DNA of 64,000 nucleotides from NCBI RefSeq assembly GCF_003713065.1, contig NZ_CP033433.1:4799501-4863500 (forward strand), read 5' to 3'. The translations under genes and the position numbers were made by a program. Shown here piece by piece: positions 7,715-16,112 of the stretch (its first letter is position 1; every line of letters starts with the position of its first letter). The notes beneath the pieces are model-generated. The model made no database searches. It had not been told where the DNA came from and saw only the letters and a program-made list of their open reading frames with translations. The stretch is from Cohnella candidum (lineage in GTDB: Bacteria > Bacillota > Bacilli > Paenibacillales > Paenibacillaceae).

Positions 7715-9418
7715 ATGAAGCTTAAGAAGATTCTCACCACTGCTTTCGCTGTCACCTTAATCGGGGCTTCTCTTGCCGCTTGCGGCAGTAAGAACTCCGG
7801 AAACGATGCCAGCAGCAGTCCGAGCAGCAGCGCCAGCAGCAGCGCAAGCGCAAGCGCAAGCGGCGACAGCAGCAACAGCAAAACCGAACTGGTCATGAAC
7901 TACCGGGCGGATCCGCCGGCTCTGGACGTATCGAAAGCGGAGAGCGCAGCTTCGTTCACGTTCCTTGGAGCCGTCAGCGAAGGCTTGTACCGTCTGGACA
8001 AAGATATGAAGCCTCAACCTGCACTCGCAGCCGACATGCCGCAAATTTCGGCAGACGGCCTGACCTATACGATCAAACTGCGTGACGGAATCACCTGGTC
8101 CGACGGCTCGCCGGTAACGGCCAACGATTTCGTTTACTCCTTCCAGCGCACGCTGGATCCGAAGACGGCAGCAACGTACGCGTTCGTCGTCGCTTGGATC
8201 AAAGGCGGCAACGACATCCAAAGCGCGAAAGACGACGCTGCCGTTGAAGCGGCGAAGAAGAACCTGGGCGCCAAAGCGATCGACGACAAAACGCTTGAGA
8301 TCACGCTGGACCACCCGATTCCGTTCTTCACGTCCATGCTGGCGTTCCTGAACTTCTACCCGCAGAAGAAAGACTTCGTAGAGCCGCTGGGCGACAAAAA
8401 CGGCGCAGACGCCGACAAAGTCATCGGCTGCGGACCGTTCCTGCTCACCAAGTGGGACCACGACCAAACGCTCGTTCTTGAGAAAAACCCGAAATATTGG
8501 GACGCTGCGAACGTGAAGCTGACGAAAGTCACGCTGAACATCGTGAAAGATACCGCTACCGGTCTGAACCTGTATGAGACGGGCGCTACCGACTATGCCG
8601 ACATCAAAGGCGACCAAATGAAAGCTTACGAAGGCAAAGAAGACCTGAAAATCAAGAGCGAGCTCGTTACGGGCTACCTGAACTTCCAAGCTACGAAAGT
8701 TCCGGCTTTCGCGAACGCTAAAGTTCGTCAAGCGTTCTCCATGGCAATCGACCGTCAAGGCCTGGCCGACACGGTTCTGATGAACGGTTCCGTACCGGCT
8801 ACCGGCTTCGTGCCGAACGGCAACTCCGACGGCAACGGCAACGAGTTCCGTAAAATCGCCGGCAACGACGCTATCGCGTTCGATCCTGCAAAGGCGAAGC
8901 AATTGCTGCAAGAAGGTCTGGCTGAGGCTGGCGTATCCAAGCTGCCGGCGATTTCCATCCTTTCCGACGACACCGAAACCGCCAAGAAGATGGACGAATA
9001 TCTCGTTTCCCAATGGCAAACCAACCTGGGCGTAACCGTAACGGCTGAACCGATGCCGCACAAAAACCGCCTGGACAAAGAACTGAAGAAAGACTACACG
9101 ATCGTATCGACGCTGTGGGGCGCGGATTATAACGACCCGATGACCTGGCTCGACATGTTCCTGAAGGGTTCCCCGCTGAACACGCAGGACTGGACGAACG
9201 CGCAGTACGACGATCTGATCAAGAAAGCGCAAGTTGAACAGGATCTGGCGAAGCGTTCCGATGAACTCGTTCAAGCCGAAAAAATCCTGCTCAGCGAGCA
9301 AGCTGTAACTCCGCTGTACTTCCGTTCGTCTCCGTTCGTCATCAATCCGAAGCTGAAGGATCTGATCCTTCCGCCGTACGGTCCGGACTTCGAACTGAAG
9401 TGGGCTCACTTCGAGTAA
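7715..9418 (+). CDS. oppA: oligopeptide ABC transporter substrate-binding lipoprotein
   Basis: A 567-residue family 5 solute-binding protein. A lipoprotein signal peptide ends in LAAC (Cys22), so the mature protein is lipid-anchored outside the membrane. A Ser/Ala/Gly-rich low-complexity linker (about residues 32-55, encoded by AGC-rich repeats) tethers the SBP_bac_5 domain. Family-typical segments such as TYTIKLRDGITWSDG are present. The ATG follows AGGAGGGG. It is the first gene of oppABCDF and the most likely to be highly expressed. Peptide import of this type also feeds quorum sensing and sporulation in related Bacillales. Confidence 0.93.
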   Translation: MKLKKILTTAFAVTLIGASLAACGSKNSGNDASSSPSSSASSSASASASGDSSNSKTELVMNYRADPPALDVSKAESAASFTFLGAVSEGLYRLDKDMKPQPALAADMPQISADGLTYTIKLRDGITWSDGSPVTANDFVYSFQRTLDPKTAATYAFVVAWIKGGNDIQSAKDDAAVEAAKKNLGAKAIDDKTLEITLDHPIPFFTSMLAFLNFYPQKKDFVEPLGDKNGADADKVIGCGPFLLTKWDHDQTLVLEKNPKYWDAANVKLTKVTLNIVKDTATGLNLYETGATDYADIKGDQMKAYEGKEDLKIKSELVTGYLNFQATKVPAFANAKVRQAFSMAIDRQGLADTVLMNGSVPATGFVPNGNSDGNGNEFRKIAGNDAIAFDPAKAKQLLQEGLAEAGVSKLPAISILSDDTETAKKMDEYLVSQWQTNLGVTVTAEPMPHKNRLDKELKKDYTIVSTLWGADYNDPMTWLDMFLKGSPLNTQDWTNAQYDDLIKKAQVEQDLAKRSDELVQAEKILLSEQAVTPLYFRSSPFVINPKLKDLILPPYGPDFELKWAHFE

Positions 9419-9462
9419 GCTTCAACTTATTAACAACCGTTTATCATTAAGTTAAAGCCATA

Positions 9463-9509
9463 CATGAAGGAAGCCGTTCTTGCATTGAAGGGAGGCGGCT
9501 TCTTTCATG
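9463..9509 (+). other. intercistronic hairpin between oppA and oppB
   Basis: A 14-bp stem (CATGAAGGAAGCCG with CGGCTTCTTTCATG, one G-U pair) and a 19-nt loop, with no proper T-run. It looks like an mRNA-stabilising or attenuating structure. Such structures commonly give binding-protein transcript in excess over permease transcript. Confidence 0.65.
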
Positions 9510-9534
9510 TTAAACGGAAGGGAGGAATTTCCTT

Positions 9535-10464
9535 GTGCTGAAGTATACATTGCGCCGGTTGCTGTACATGGTGGTCACGCTGTGGATCATCGTAACGGTT
9601 ACCTTTTTCCTGATGAAGCTCTTGCCGGGAGATCCTTTTGGTGAAGCGGTTTTGAAATTGCCGCCCGAAAGCCTGGCAATTATCAAGGCGCAATACGGTT
9701 TGGACAAACCGGTTTGGCAGCAATACCTGACTTATCTGGGTCACGTGGTTCAAGGAGATCTGGGGGTTTCCTACTCGTTCCCGACCCGCTCCGTCGTGAG
9801 CGTCATCAAGGACGCGTTCCCGGCTTCCTTCGAACTCGGTCTCATTTCTTTGATTTTCGCGATCATCGTCGGTCTTTTCCTGGGCATTATCGCCGCTCTG
9901 CGGCATAACAAAGCAGGCGATTACACCGCATCGATCATTGCGCTTATCGGCATTTCGATTCCTTCGTTCGTTATCGGGCCGCTGCTCTCCTATTTCATCG
10001 GCGTTAAATTGCGCTGGCTGCCTCCGGGCCTGTGGCTCGGACCCGAACACCGCGTTCTGCCCGCTCTCGCTTTGTCTCTGGGCACGATCGCCATTTTGGC
10101 TCGTATGATGAGGGCTTCCATGCTGGAAGTCATGGGTCTCGATTTCATCAAGACGGCGAAATCCAAAGGGCTTTCCCGTTCTACCATTGTCGGCAAACAC
10201 ATGATTCGTAACGCCATTCTTCCTGTCGTGACCATTTTGGGTCCCATTGCCGTTAACGTGCTTACGGGCACGCTGGTCGTGGAGAAAATCTTTTCGGTTC
10301 CCGGCCTGGGCAGCCAATTCGTGTCTTCCATCTACTCGAACGATTACACGATGATTACCGGATTGACTCTTTTCTATGCGGCTGTACTGATTATCGTCAT
10401 GTTCCTGACCGATATCGTTTACGGCTTCGTCGATCCGCGAATCCGTCTGGGAAAGGGGAAGTAA
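9535..10464 (+). CDS. oppB: oligopeptide ABC transporter permease OppB
   Basis: A 309-residue inner-membrane permease with six transmembrane helices. The N-terminal signature MLKYTLRRLLYMVVTLW is typical of OppB/DppB. The EAA loop contacting the ATPases is at about residues 190-220 (KTAKSKGLSRSTIVGKHMIRNA). The GTG at 9535 is preceded by GGAAGGGAGGAA. It forms the translocation pore with OppC. The stop is 4 bp before the oppC start, consistent with translational coupling. Confidence 0.93.
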   Translation: MLKYTLRRLLYMVVTLWIIVTVTFFLMKLLPGDPFGEAVLKLPPESLAIIKAQYGLDKPVWQQYLTYLGHVVQGDLGVSYSFPTRSVVSVIKDAFPASFELGLISLIFAIIVGLFLGIIAALRHNKAGDYTASIIALIGISIPSFVIGPLLSYFIGVKLRWLPPGLWLGPEHRVLPALALSLGTIAILARMMRASMLEVMGLDFIKTAKSKGLSRSTIVGKHMIRNAILPVVTILGPIAVNVLTGTLVVEKIFSVPGLGSQFVSSIYSNDYTMITGLTLFYAAVLIIVMFLTDIVYGFVDPRIRLGKGK

Positions 10465-10468
10465 ACCG

Positions 10469-11383
10469 ATGGAAGCCATTCCTAAGGATATGTTCCAACC
10501 GGCTGAGAAAACGACAAGCGCGGAAGCCATTGTCCGTCCTTCCCTGAATTATTGGGCGGACGCTTGGCGTCGCTTGAGAAAGAATAAACTGGCCATGTTC
10601 GGCCTCGTCGTCCTGAGCGTTTTGATTTTACTCGCCATTTTCGGGCCGTTGATCGGCAAATTCGATTATTCCACGCAGCATCTGAAGCAAACGAACGTCA
10701 GGCCGAACGGTCAATACTGGTTCGGAACCGACGATTTCGGCCGCGATATGTGGGCCCGCGTCTGGTGGGGCACCCGAATCTCGCTGTTCATCGGCCTCAT
10801 AGCGGCTGTGCTCGATCTGGTGGTCGGCGTGCTGTACGGCGGCATTTCCGCCTACTTCGGCGGCAAGGTCGATACGGTCATGCAGCGCTTTATCGAAATC
10901 GTTTATTCGATTCCTTACCTGCTGATCGCTATTTTGCTCATCATGGTCATGGGGCCGGGCATCTGGTCGATCATTCTCGCGTATGCCATCACCGGCTGGG
11001 TCACCATGGCCCGTTTGGTTCGCGGACAGATGCTCGTGCTGAAAGAGCAGGAGTACGTGCTCGCGGCTAAAACGCTGGGAGCGAAGCCGTGGCGCATCAT
11101 CTTGAAACACCTGATCCCGAACGTACTGAGCGTCGTGGTCGTTCAAATCACGTTCGTCGTACCGACGGCGATTTTCGTAGAGTCGTTCCTCAGCTTTATC
11201 GGTTTGGGGATTAAGCCGCCGCTCGCATCGCTCGGCAACCTGCTCAGCGACGGCGCGCAGTACATGCGGTACCATCCGCACCGGCTGACGTTCCCGACCA
11301 TCGTATTCAGCTTGATTTTGCTTAGCTTTAACCTGCTCGGGGACGGTCTTCGCGACGCCCTCGATCCGAAAATGAGAAGATAA
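10469..11383 (+). CDS. oppC: oligopeptide ABC transporter permease OppC
   Basis: A 304-residue permease with the extended cytoplasmic N-terminus typical of OppC, then about six transmembrane helices. The GTDDFGRDMWARVWWGTRISL segment is diagnostic of the DppC/OppC family. The EAA loop (AAKTLGAKPWRIILKHLIPN) lies near residues 195-215. It partners OppB in the membrane. oppD begins 12 bp downstream after an AAGGAGG ribosome binding site. Confidence 0.93.
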   Translation: MEAIPKDMFQPAEKTTSAEAIVRPSLNYWADAWRRLRKNKLAMFGLVVLSVLILLAIFGPLIGKFDYSTQHLKQTNVRPNGQYWFGTDDFGRDMWARVWWGTRISLFIGLIAAVLDLVVGVLYGGISAYFGGKVDTVMQRFIEIVYSIPYLLIAILLIMVMGPGIWSIILAYAITGWVTMARLVRGQMLVLKEQEYVLAAKTLGAKPWRIILKHLIPNVLSVVVVQITFVVPTAIFVESFLSFIGLGIKPPLASLGNLLSDGAQYMRYHPHRLTFPTIVFSLILLSFNLLGDGLRDALDPKMRR

Positions 11384-11395
11384 GGAGGCTGACGA

Positions 11396-12424
11396 ATGAG
11401 CAAGCCGATCCTTGAAGTCGATAACTTGCAGGTTTCCTTCAAAATGTTCGCCGGTGAAGTGCAGGCCGTTCGCGGCGTGTCCTTCAACTTGAATAAAGGA
11501 GAAGTGCTGGCCATCGTCGGGGAATCCGGGTGCGGCAAGTCCGTAACCGCCCAGACGATCATGCGGCTGGTACCTACGCCTCCAAGCTATATCAAAGGCG
11601 GTTCCGTGAAGTTCGACGACAAGTACGAAATCACGAAGCTGTCCGAGAAAGAAATGGAGAAAATCCGCGGCGCGGAAATCGGCATGATCTTCCAAGACCC
11701 GATGACCTCGCTCAATCCGACGATGACGGTCGGTTCGCAGATCATGGAGAGCATCCGCAAGCACCAAGGCGGCAGCAAAGAAAAAGCGCGCGCCCGTGCC
11801 ATCGAGCTGCTCCAACTGGTCGGCATGTCCAACCCGGCCGAGCGTCTTCGCCAATATCCGCATGAGCTTTCCGGCGGCATGCGGCAGCGCATCATGATCG
11901 CGATCGCGCTTGCTTGCAATCCGAAGCTGCTGATCGCCGACGAGCCGACGACGGCACTGGACGTGACGATCCAAGCGCAGATCATGGACCTTCTCCAGGA
12001 TGTCCAGGAGAAAACGGGGACCTCGATTATCTTGATCACCCACGATCTCGGAGTCGTGGCCGAAATGGCCCAGCGGATCATCGTCATGTATGCGGGTAAA
12101 GTCGTGGAGCAAGGGACCCTGGATGAAATTTTCTACGATCCCAAGCATCCGTATACGTGGGGGCTTCTGCAATCCGTACCGCGTCTCGACAGCGATACGA
12201 GCAGCGAGCTCAAATCCATTCCGGGTACGCCGCCCGATCTGTTCGCGCCTCCGAAAGGCTGCGCGTTCGCGGCTCGCTGCCCGTATGCCATGGAAGTTTG
12301 CTTGAATCACGATCCGGAGCACTTCTATGCTTCCGAATCCCACAGCGCCGCATGCTGGCTGCTGCATCCCGACGCGCCGAAGGTAGAACGGCCGGTAGAA
12401 GTGGGGGGACGCGCAAATGGCTGA
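11396..12424 (+). CDS. oppD: oligopeptide ABC transporter ATP-binding protein OppD
   Basis: A 342-residue ATPase with Walker A GESGCGKS, signature LSGGMRQR, Walker B LLIADEPTTALD and the H-loop ITHDLG. The C-terminal oligopeptide/dipeptide extension has cysteines (GCAFAARCPYAMEVC plus a later Cys) that in relatives bind an Fe-S cluster. It hydrolyses ATP as a heterodimer with OppF to drive peptide import. The ATG at 11396 follows AAGGAGG. Its last 8 nt overlap oppF. Confidence 0.94.
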   Translation: MSKPILEVDNLQVSFKMFAGEVQAVRGVSFNLNKGEVLAIVGESGCGKSVTAQTIMRLVPTPPSYIKGGSVKFDDKYEITKLSEKEMEKIRGAEIGMIFQDPMTSLNPTMTVGSQIMESIRKHQGGSKEKARARAIELLQLVGMSNPAERLRQYPHELSGGMRQRIMIAIALACNPKLLIADEPTTALDVTIQAQIMDLLQDVQEKTGTSIILITHDLGVVAEMAQRIIVMYAGKVVEQGTLDEIFYDPKHPYTWGLLQSVPRLDSDTSSELKSIPGTPPDLFAPPKGCAFAARCPYAMEVCLNHDPEHFYASESHSAACWLLHPDAPKVERPVEVGGRANG

Positions 12425-13376
12425 CAATCATATTCTCGAGGTGCGCAACCTCAAGAAGCATTTTAACCTGAGCGGCAATCGTACGCTGAAAGCCGTCGAC
12501 GGCCTGAATTTCGCGATCAAGCGCGGCGAAACGTTCGGTCTCGTAGGCGAATCCGGCTGCGGCAAGTCCACGGCCGGACGTACGATCATCAACCTGTACC
12601 AGGCCACCGACGGCGAAGTCATTTTCAACGGCAAGAACGCTCAGAAACTAAGCGGCAAAGAAATGAGCAAGTTCAACCAGCAGATGCAAATGGTATTCCA
12701 AGACCCGTACGCATCGCTGAACCCGCGGATGACCGTCGGTAAAATCATCGGTGAAGGCCTGGATATCCACGGCCTTCATAAAGGCTCCAAAGCGCGTAAA
12801 GCGCGCATCGCCCAGCTGCTGAACGACGTCGGCCTGAACGAAGAGCACGCGAACCGTTTTCCCCACGAGTTCTCCGGCGGCCAACGCCAACGGATCGGGA
12901 TCGCCCGCGCGCTCGCGATCGAGCCGCAGTTCATCATCGCGGACGAGCCGATCTCGGCTCTGGACGTGTCGGTTCAGGCGCAGGTCGTCAATCTGTTCAA
13001 GAAGCTGCAGAAGGATCACGGCCTGACGTACCTGTTCATCGCGCATGACTTGGCGATGGTCAAGCATATTTCCGACCGGATCGGCGTTATGTACCTCGGC
13101 AAACTCGTCGAGGTCGCCACGTCGGAGAAGCTGAACGCGAAGCCGCTGCATCCTTACACGCAGTCGCTGCTGTCCGCGATTCCGATTCCGGATCCGGAGC
13201 TGCAGCACTCGCGCGAGCGGATCATTCTGAAGGGCGAGATTCCGAGCCCGCTGAATCCGCCGAGCGGCTGTCCGTTCCGGACACGCTGCCCGGCCGCGAT
13301 GCCGCAGTGCGCGGAGAAAATGCCCGAGTTCAAGGAAGTCGAGCCGGGACATTTCGTCGCTTGCCACCTGTATTGA
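12417..13376 (+). CDS. oppF: oligopeptide ABC transporter ATP-binding protein OppF
   Basis: A 319-residue ATPase paired with OppD. It has Walker A GESGCGKS, signature FSGGQRQR, Walker B FIIADEPISALDVS and H-loop IAHDLA. The C-terminal peptide-transporter extension has a CPFRTRCPAAMPQC cysteine motif. The start overlaps the oppD end by 8 nt, and the ribosome binding site GGGGGGAC lies inside oppD. It is the last gene of the operon and is followed by a strong terminator. Confidence 0.94.
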   Translation: MADNHILEVRNLKKHFNLSGNRTLKAVDGLNFAIKRGETFGLVGESGCGKSTAGRTIINLYQATDGEVIFNGKNAQKLSGKEMSKFNQQMQMVFQDPYASLNPRMTVGKIIGEGLDIHGLHKGSKARKARIAQLLNDVGLNEEHANRFPHEFSGGQRQRIGIARALAIEPQFIIADEPISALDVSVQAQVVNLFKKLQKDHGLTYLFIAHDLAMVKHISDRIGVMYLGKLVEVATSEKLNAKPLHPYTQSLLSAIPIPDPELQHSRERIILKGEIPSPLNPPSGCPFRTRCPAAMPQCAEKMPEFKEVEPGHFVACHLY

Positions 13377-13383
13377 TCAAAGC

Positions 13384-13418
13384 AAAGGCACTTGCTCTTC
13401 GGAGCAAGTGCCTTTTTT
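13384..13418 (+). terminator. rho-independent terminator of oppABCDF
   Basis: AAAGGCACTTGCTC, loop TTCG, GAGCAAGTGCCTTTTTT: a perfect stem with a UUCG tetraloop and a T-run. Confidence 0.95.
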
Positions 13419-13490
13419 CGTGTCGGAGGGGTGGCCTATAGGTGCGTTTGTTGCGGAGGTGGATGGCGGGGGGCGGTTGGTGTGAGGCGG

Positions 13491-13680
13491 AATAGTGGGA
13501 GAAGTTCCAACTAATTTTAAAGAAAATGGGTTTTTCAGAAGATTAATTGGAAAAGCTCCCACTAATATTGTGTGCGAAGGGTTAGAGAGAGGCGTATTGG
13601 GCAAATTAGTGGGACATTTTCCCCTTAATTGGCCGGATTATTTAGACAATGAAATAATAGTGGGAGTAAATCCCACTATT
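13491..13680. repeat. palindrome array A (4 hairpin units, about 50-bp spacing)
   Basis: Four 25-nt units of identical plan, 10-nt arm, 5-nt loop, 10-nt arm, lie at 13491-13515, 13542-13566, 13605-13629 and 13656-13680. The arm core is AATAGTGGGA or ATTAGTGGGA with its complement TCCCACTATT/AAT. The last unit is perfect; the others carry mismatches. Offsets are 51, 63 and 51 bp. The array lies between the opp terminator and the terminator of the ferric-reductase-like gene, so it is in neither transcript's coding part. Confidence 0.8.
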
Positions 13681-13706
13681 GCCCACGCACCCACCGTACA
13701 ATCGCA

Positions 13707-13741
13707 AAAAAGCTGCCCTCCAGCTCTTTGAGGGGCAGCTT
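13707..13741 (-). terminator. terminator of the apbE/ferric-reductase operon
   Basis: Read on the minus strand: AAGCTGCCC ... GGGCAGCTTTTTT, a 9-bp stem with a T-run, 5 bp after the stop of the membrane gene. Confidence 0.9.
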
Positions 13742-13745
13742 GTGA

Positions 13746-14306
13746 CTACATGGCGGCTTTCTTGGCGGCGACTCGAGTCTCGACGGCTGCGCGGTAGAAG
13801 GTGACAAGAATCAGGATGCCCGCGCTGGCCAGATAACCGATGAAAATGGCCGGCGTCTGGGTATCCGTGCCGCTATAGATACCGTGGAGCAAAGCAAGGA
13901 AGAAGACCGGGTAGGACAGCATGTGAAGGGTAATCCACAGTTTCTTGGGCATCAGCAGCCGGAAATCCGACGTCAGCAGGACGATGAGCGACAGGTAGAA
14001 GGAGATAGAGCCGATCCCGTAGGCGATCGGGTGCTCCGGTGTCGAGAACGGGATGAGCAGATCCGACCAATTAAACGGGCTGTAGGCATCGATCACGAGA
14101 ATGAGGATATGGGCCAGCACGAAAATCATGCCGGCGCCTTGGGACCGGGTATGCCAGCGGTACACCCGCGCTTTCCAAGGCCCTTTAAGCGTGGGCGCCC
14201 CGTACAGAATACCGAGGAACATCCCTGCGAATAGAAGGTAGTAAGCGACCAAACCCGTAACCCGGGCGATCATCCAACTGGGCAATTGAAGCAACAAGTC
14301 AGTCAT
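13746..14306 (-). CDS. ferric reductase-like transmembrane (heme b) protein
   Basis: A 186-residue protein with about five or six transmembrane helices. Paired histidines lie in two helices (RWHTRSQGAG and FVLAHILIL; TLHMLSYP and LALLHGIYSG). This is the pattern of ferric-reductase-like/MsrQ-type domains that carry b hemes across the membrane. It has no FAD/NAD domain, so it must take electrons from a partner. It directly follows apbE (7-bp gap), which covalently attaches FMN to redox proteins. The pairing suggests a small trans-membrane electron-transfer chain. The final acceptor is unknown. Confidence 0.75.
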   Translation of the reverse strand: MTDLLLQLPSWMIARVTGLVAYYLLFAGMFLGILYGAPTLKGPWKARVYRWHTRSQGAGMIFVLAHILILVIDAYSPFNWSDLLIPFSTPEHPIAYGIGSISFYLSLIVLLTSDFRLLMPKKLWITLHMLSYPVFFLALLHGIYSGTDTQTPAIFIGYLASAGILILVTFYRAAVETRVAAKKAAM

Positions 14307-14313
14307 CCAGCAT

Positions 14314-15279
14314 TCACTCTCCTTTCCAATTCCGGGTGCCGGCGGCGTAAACGTCGCTTCTTAGCAGTTTCCGCTCTCCGTCACGGGTCAAGAGGAACGC
14401 GTCGCTGCGGGGGCAAGCTTCCCTGAGCCATTCCGCGCCTTCCTTGCTTCCGAGCATGCAGACCGTCTTGGCCGCGATTTCCGACTCGACTGCGGTATCG
14501 CCCGCCACGGTACACTGCAGCACATCCGATTCCGAAGGCTTGCCCGTCCGAGGATCGATGAGATGATGCTTACGGCCTTCCGCCGTTTGCCAGCTTCGGC
14601 CCAGCACGCTGGAGGTGGCGACGGCTCCTTTCCGCAACGCAGCGACGCTCAAGCAGGCGCCAGGCTCCCGGGGATCATCGATCTCGATTTCCCAGTCCGG
14701 CGAGTCCGCGTTCCCCCAAACCCGCAAATCGCCCCCGGCATTCACCATGCCTGCCGCAATGCCCTTGGCGATCAAACGGTCGGCCAATCGGTCAACGGCC
14801 CAGCCTTTCACGATGCCGCCGAGATCGATCCGGGTGCCGGGATCCAGCCGGACGGTCTGCAGGGGGCCGAATAGTTTCCAATCGCCCTTGCGCGAACCGC
14901 CGCGTTCCTTCTGCTCTGCCCACATGCCCCTTTCACGGGATGCGATGCGTTCGAAGCTCACCGTATAACCCGCCTGCAGCAGCTGCGGCAAGATGCCGGG
15001 GTCGAACATGCCGTTCGTCACCCGTTGATAGTGGCGGGCCAACTCCAACACTTCTTCCATCGTTTTGGAGATGCGCACCGGAAGGCCGGCGGATAAATTC
15101 AAACCGCTGAGCTCGCTGTCGGGCCGAAACCGGCTGAATACCCTCTCGGCGTAGGCGAACCAGCTTCCGGCTTCCCGGAATGCCGATTCCCCGGCGGGGC
15201 TGGGTTCAAGCGCGAGCGCCACGGTTACGTCGGTGTTCATGGCCCTGAAGCGTTCCATGGTCAAAGTGAGGGCGGCCAT
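14314..15279 (-). CDS. apbE: FAD:protein FMN transferase (ApbE family)
   Basis: A 321-residue ApbE protein. The N-terminal FRAMNTDV segment, the DLGGIVKGWAVDRL motif, NAGGDLRVWG and a late HHLIDPRTGKP match the family that transfers FMN from FAD to Thr/Ser of target proteins. The ATG at 15279 is chosen because it overlaps the upstream stop as TGATG, implying translational re-initiation; a longer frame exists but would overlap the upstream gene. There is no signal peptide, so the enzyme looks cytoplasmic, unlike many lipoprotein ApbEs. Its target within this operon is not evident. Confidence 0.88.
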   Translation of the reverse strand: MAALTLTMERFRAMNTDVTVALALEPSPAGESAFREAGSWFAYAERVFSRFRPDSELSGLNLSAGLPVRISKTMEEVLELARHYQRVTNGMFDPGILPQLLQAGYTVSFERIASRERGMWAEQKERGGSRKGDWKLFGPLQTVRLDPGTRIDLGGIVKGWAVDRLADRLIAKGIAAGMVNAGGDLRVWGNADSPDWEIEIDDPREPGACLSVAALRKGAVATSSVLGRSWQTAEGRKHHLIDPRTGKPSESDVLQCTVAGDTAVESEIAAKTVCMLGSKEGAEWLREACPRSDAFLLTRDGERKLLRSDVYAAGTRNWKGE

Positions 15280-15614
15280 CACGAATGCCCCGATCTGGAT
15301 CGGAACCCGCCGCTCGACCTGCCTCCGCCGAAGCTGTCTCCGAAGCCGGAAGAGCCGCCGTCCGAGAACGTTCCGGAATCGTTCGAAGAATCTTGGCTTT
15401 GCTGATCTTGCCATTCCTGGATGACGGGATCATCCTGAGCGGAAGAGGAGCCGTCTTGCTGAAGCGAAGAAGAATGGTTTCCATTCGTTATCGATTGGAC
15501 GGCGCCTTGAAAGGCGTCGCTGTTCTTGGCGTTATTGAACAACAGGGCGACGGATAACGTGCATCCGACTCCGACGGCCCACTTACGGAGCGATTTGCGA
15601 ATAGGGTCTCGCAT
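15279..15614 (-). CDS. Ser/Gly-rich single-pass protein in the apbE operon
   Basis: A 111-residue protein. After a short basic N-terminus there is one hydrophobic segment (about residues 12-27, AVGVGCTLSVALLF), then a Gln/Ser/Asp/Gly-rich tail ending in Gly-Gly-Arg-Ser repeats. The start is at 15614 because a perfect AGGAGGTG ribosome binding site sits 6 nt before it. I do not recognise a family. Translational coupling to apbE (1-nt overlap) suggests it works with it, possibly as an extracellular tether. No canonical ApbE flavinylation motif is visible. Confidence 0.6.
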   Translation of the reverse strand: MRDPIRKSLRKWAVGVGCTLSVALLFNNAKNSDAFQGAVQSITNGNHSSSLQQDGSSSAQDDPVIQEWQDQQSQDSSNDSGTFSDGGSSGFGDSFGGGRSSGGFRSRSGHS

Positions 15615-15697
15615 AGGCTCACCTCCTGGATTGAATATATAGAGAATAACCCCCGTTCCTGAAGCGTGCATGAAAAGTCGCTGAAAGCCTGCTGAAA

Positions 15698-16042
15698 ATG
15701 AAGGAGGAGCTGGCCAAGCAGGCGCCCGCCGTGTTCATCGTACTCTCCGCATTCATCGAATTCGTGGTCGGGTACTTGCTCGTGGTCGGCATTTTGAACA
15801 GGCTTCTGTCCATTGTCCTGACTTGCATTTTCATCCTCACGATGATGCTTTTCGGCTATGTGGAAATCGTCGGGCATTTCATGATCCATATCGTTCTGAT
15901 TCTGTTCATCATCGAGGGAATGAGCTTCTATAAACCTCCCGTGGATATGCATCGGACGCGCATCGACCGAATCGTCTTCGTCGCGCTGAATTTCCTGTTC
16001 GTCTTGGCAACCTATCTCGTGCTGTATTACAAGTTTGGTTGA
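15698..16042 (+). pseudogene. DoxX-like membrane protein, apparently 5'-truncated
   Basis: A 114-codon frame with four hydrophobic helices. GYLLVVGILNRLLSIVL resembles the central DoxX/DoxD helix-loop. It lacks the usual N-terminal segment of roughly 30-45 residues, has no ribosome binding site before the ATG at 15698, and is only 83 bp from a divergent start codon. The open frame extends upstream to a stop at 15671 in coding-like sequence (VAESLLK). I infer a truncated or decaying gene. A short intact membrane protein cannot be excluded. Confidence 0.45.
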
Positions 16043-16112
16043 CGGACCGCCATTATCCTTGCATGATGCCGCTTTTCCTGCGATATACATAGAACCAAAA
16101 GGAGGCGGTAAC

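Noticed and set aside
10628..12427. A 599-codon open frame antisense to oppC-oppD
   Set aside because: The sense strand encodes clear permease and ATPase domains; the antisense product has no motif.
13495..13731. A 78-codon frame downstream of opp, and one on the other strand at 13377-13604
   Set aside because: Both read through palindrome array A and terminators; their similar peptide stretches are artefacts of the repeats.
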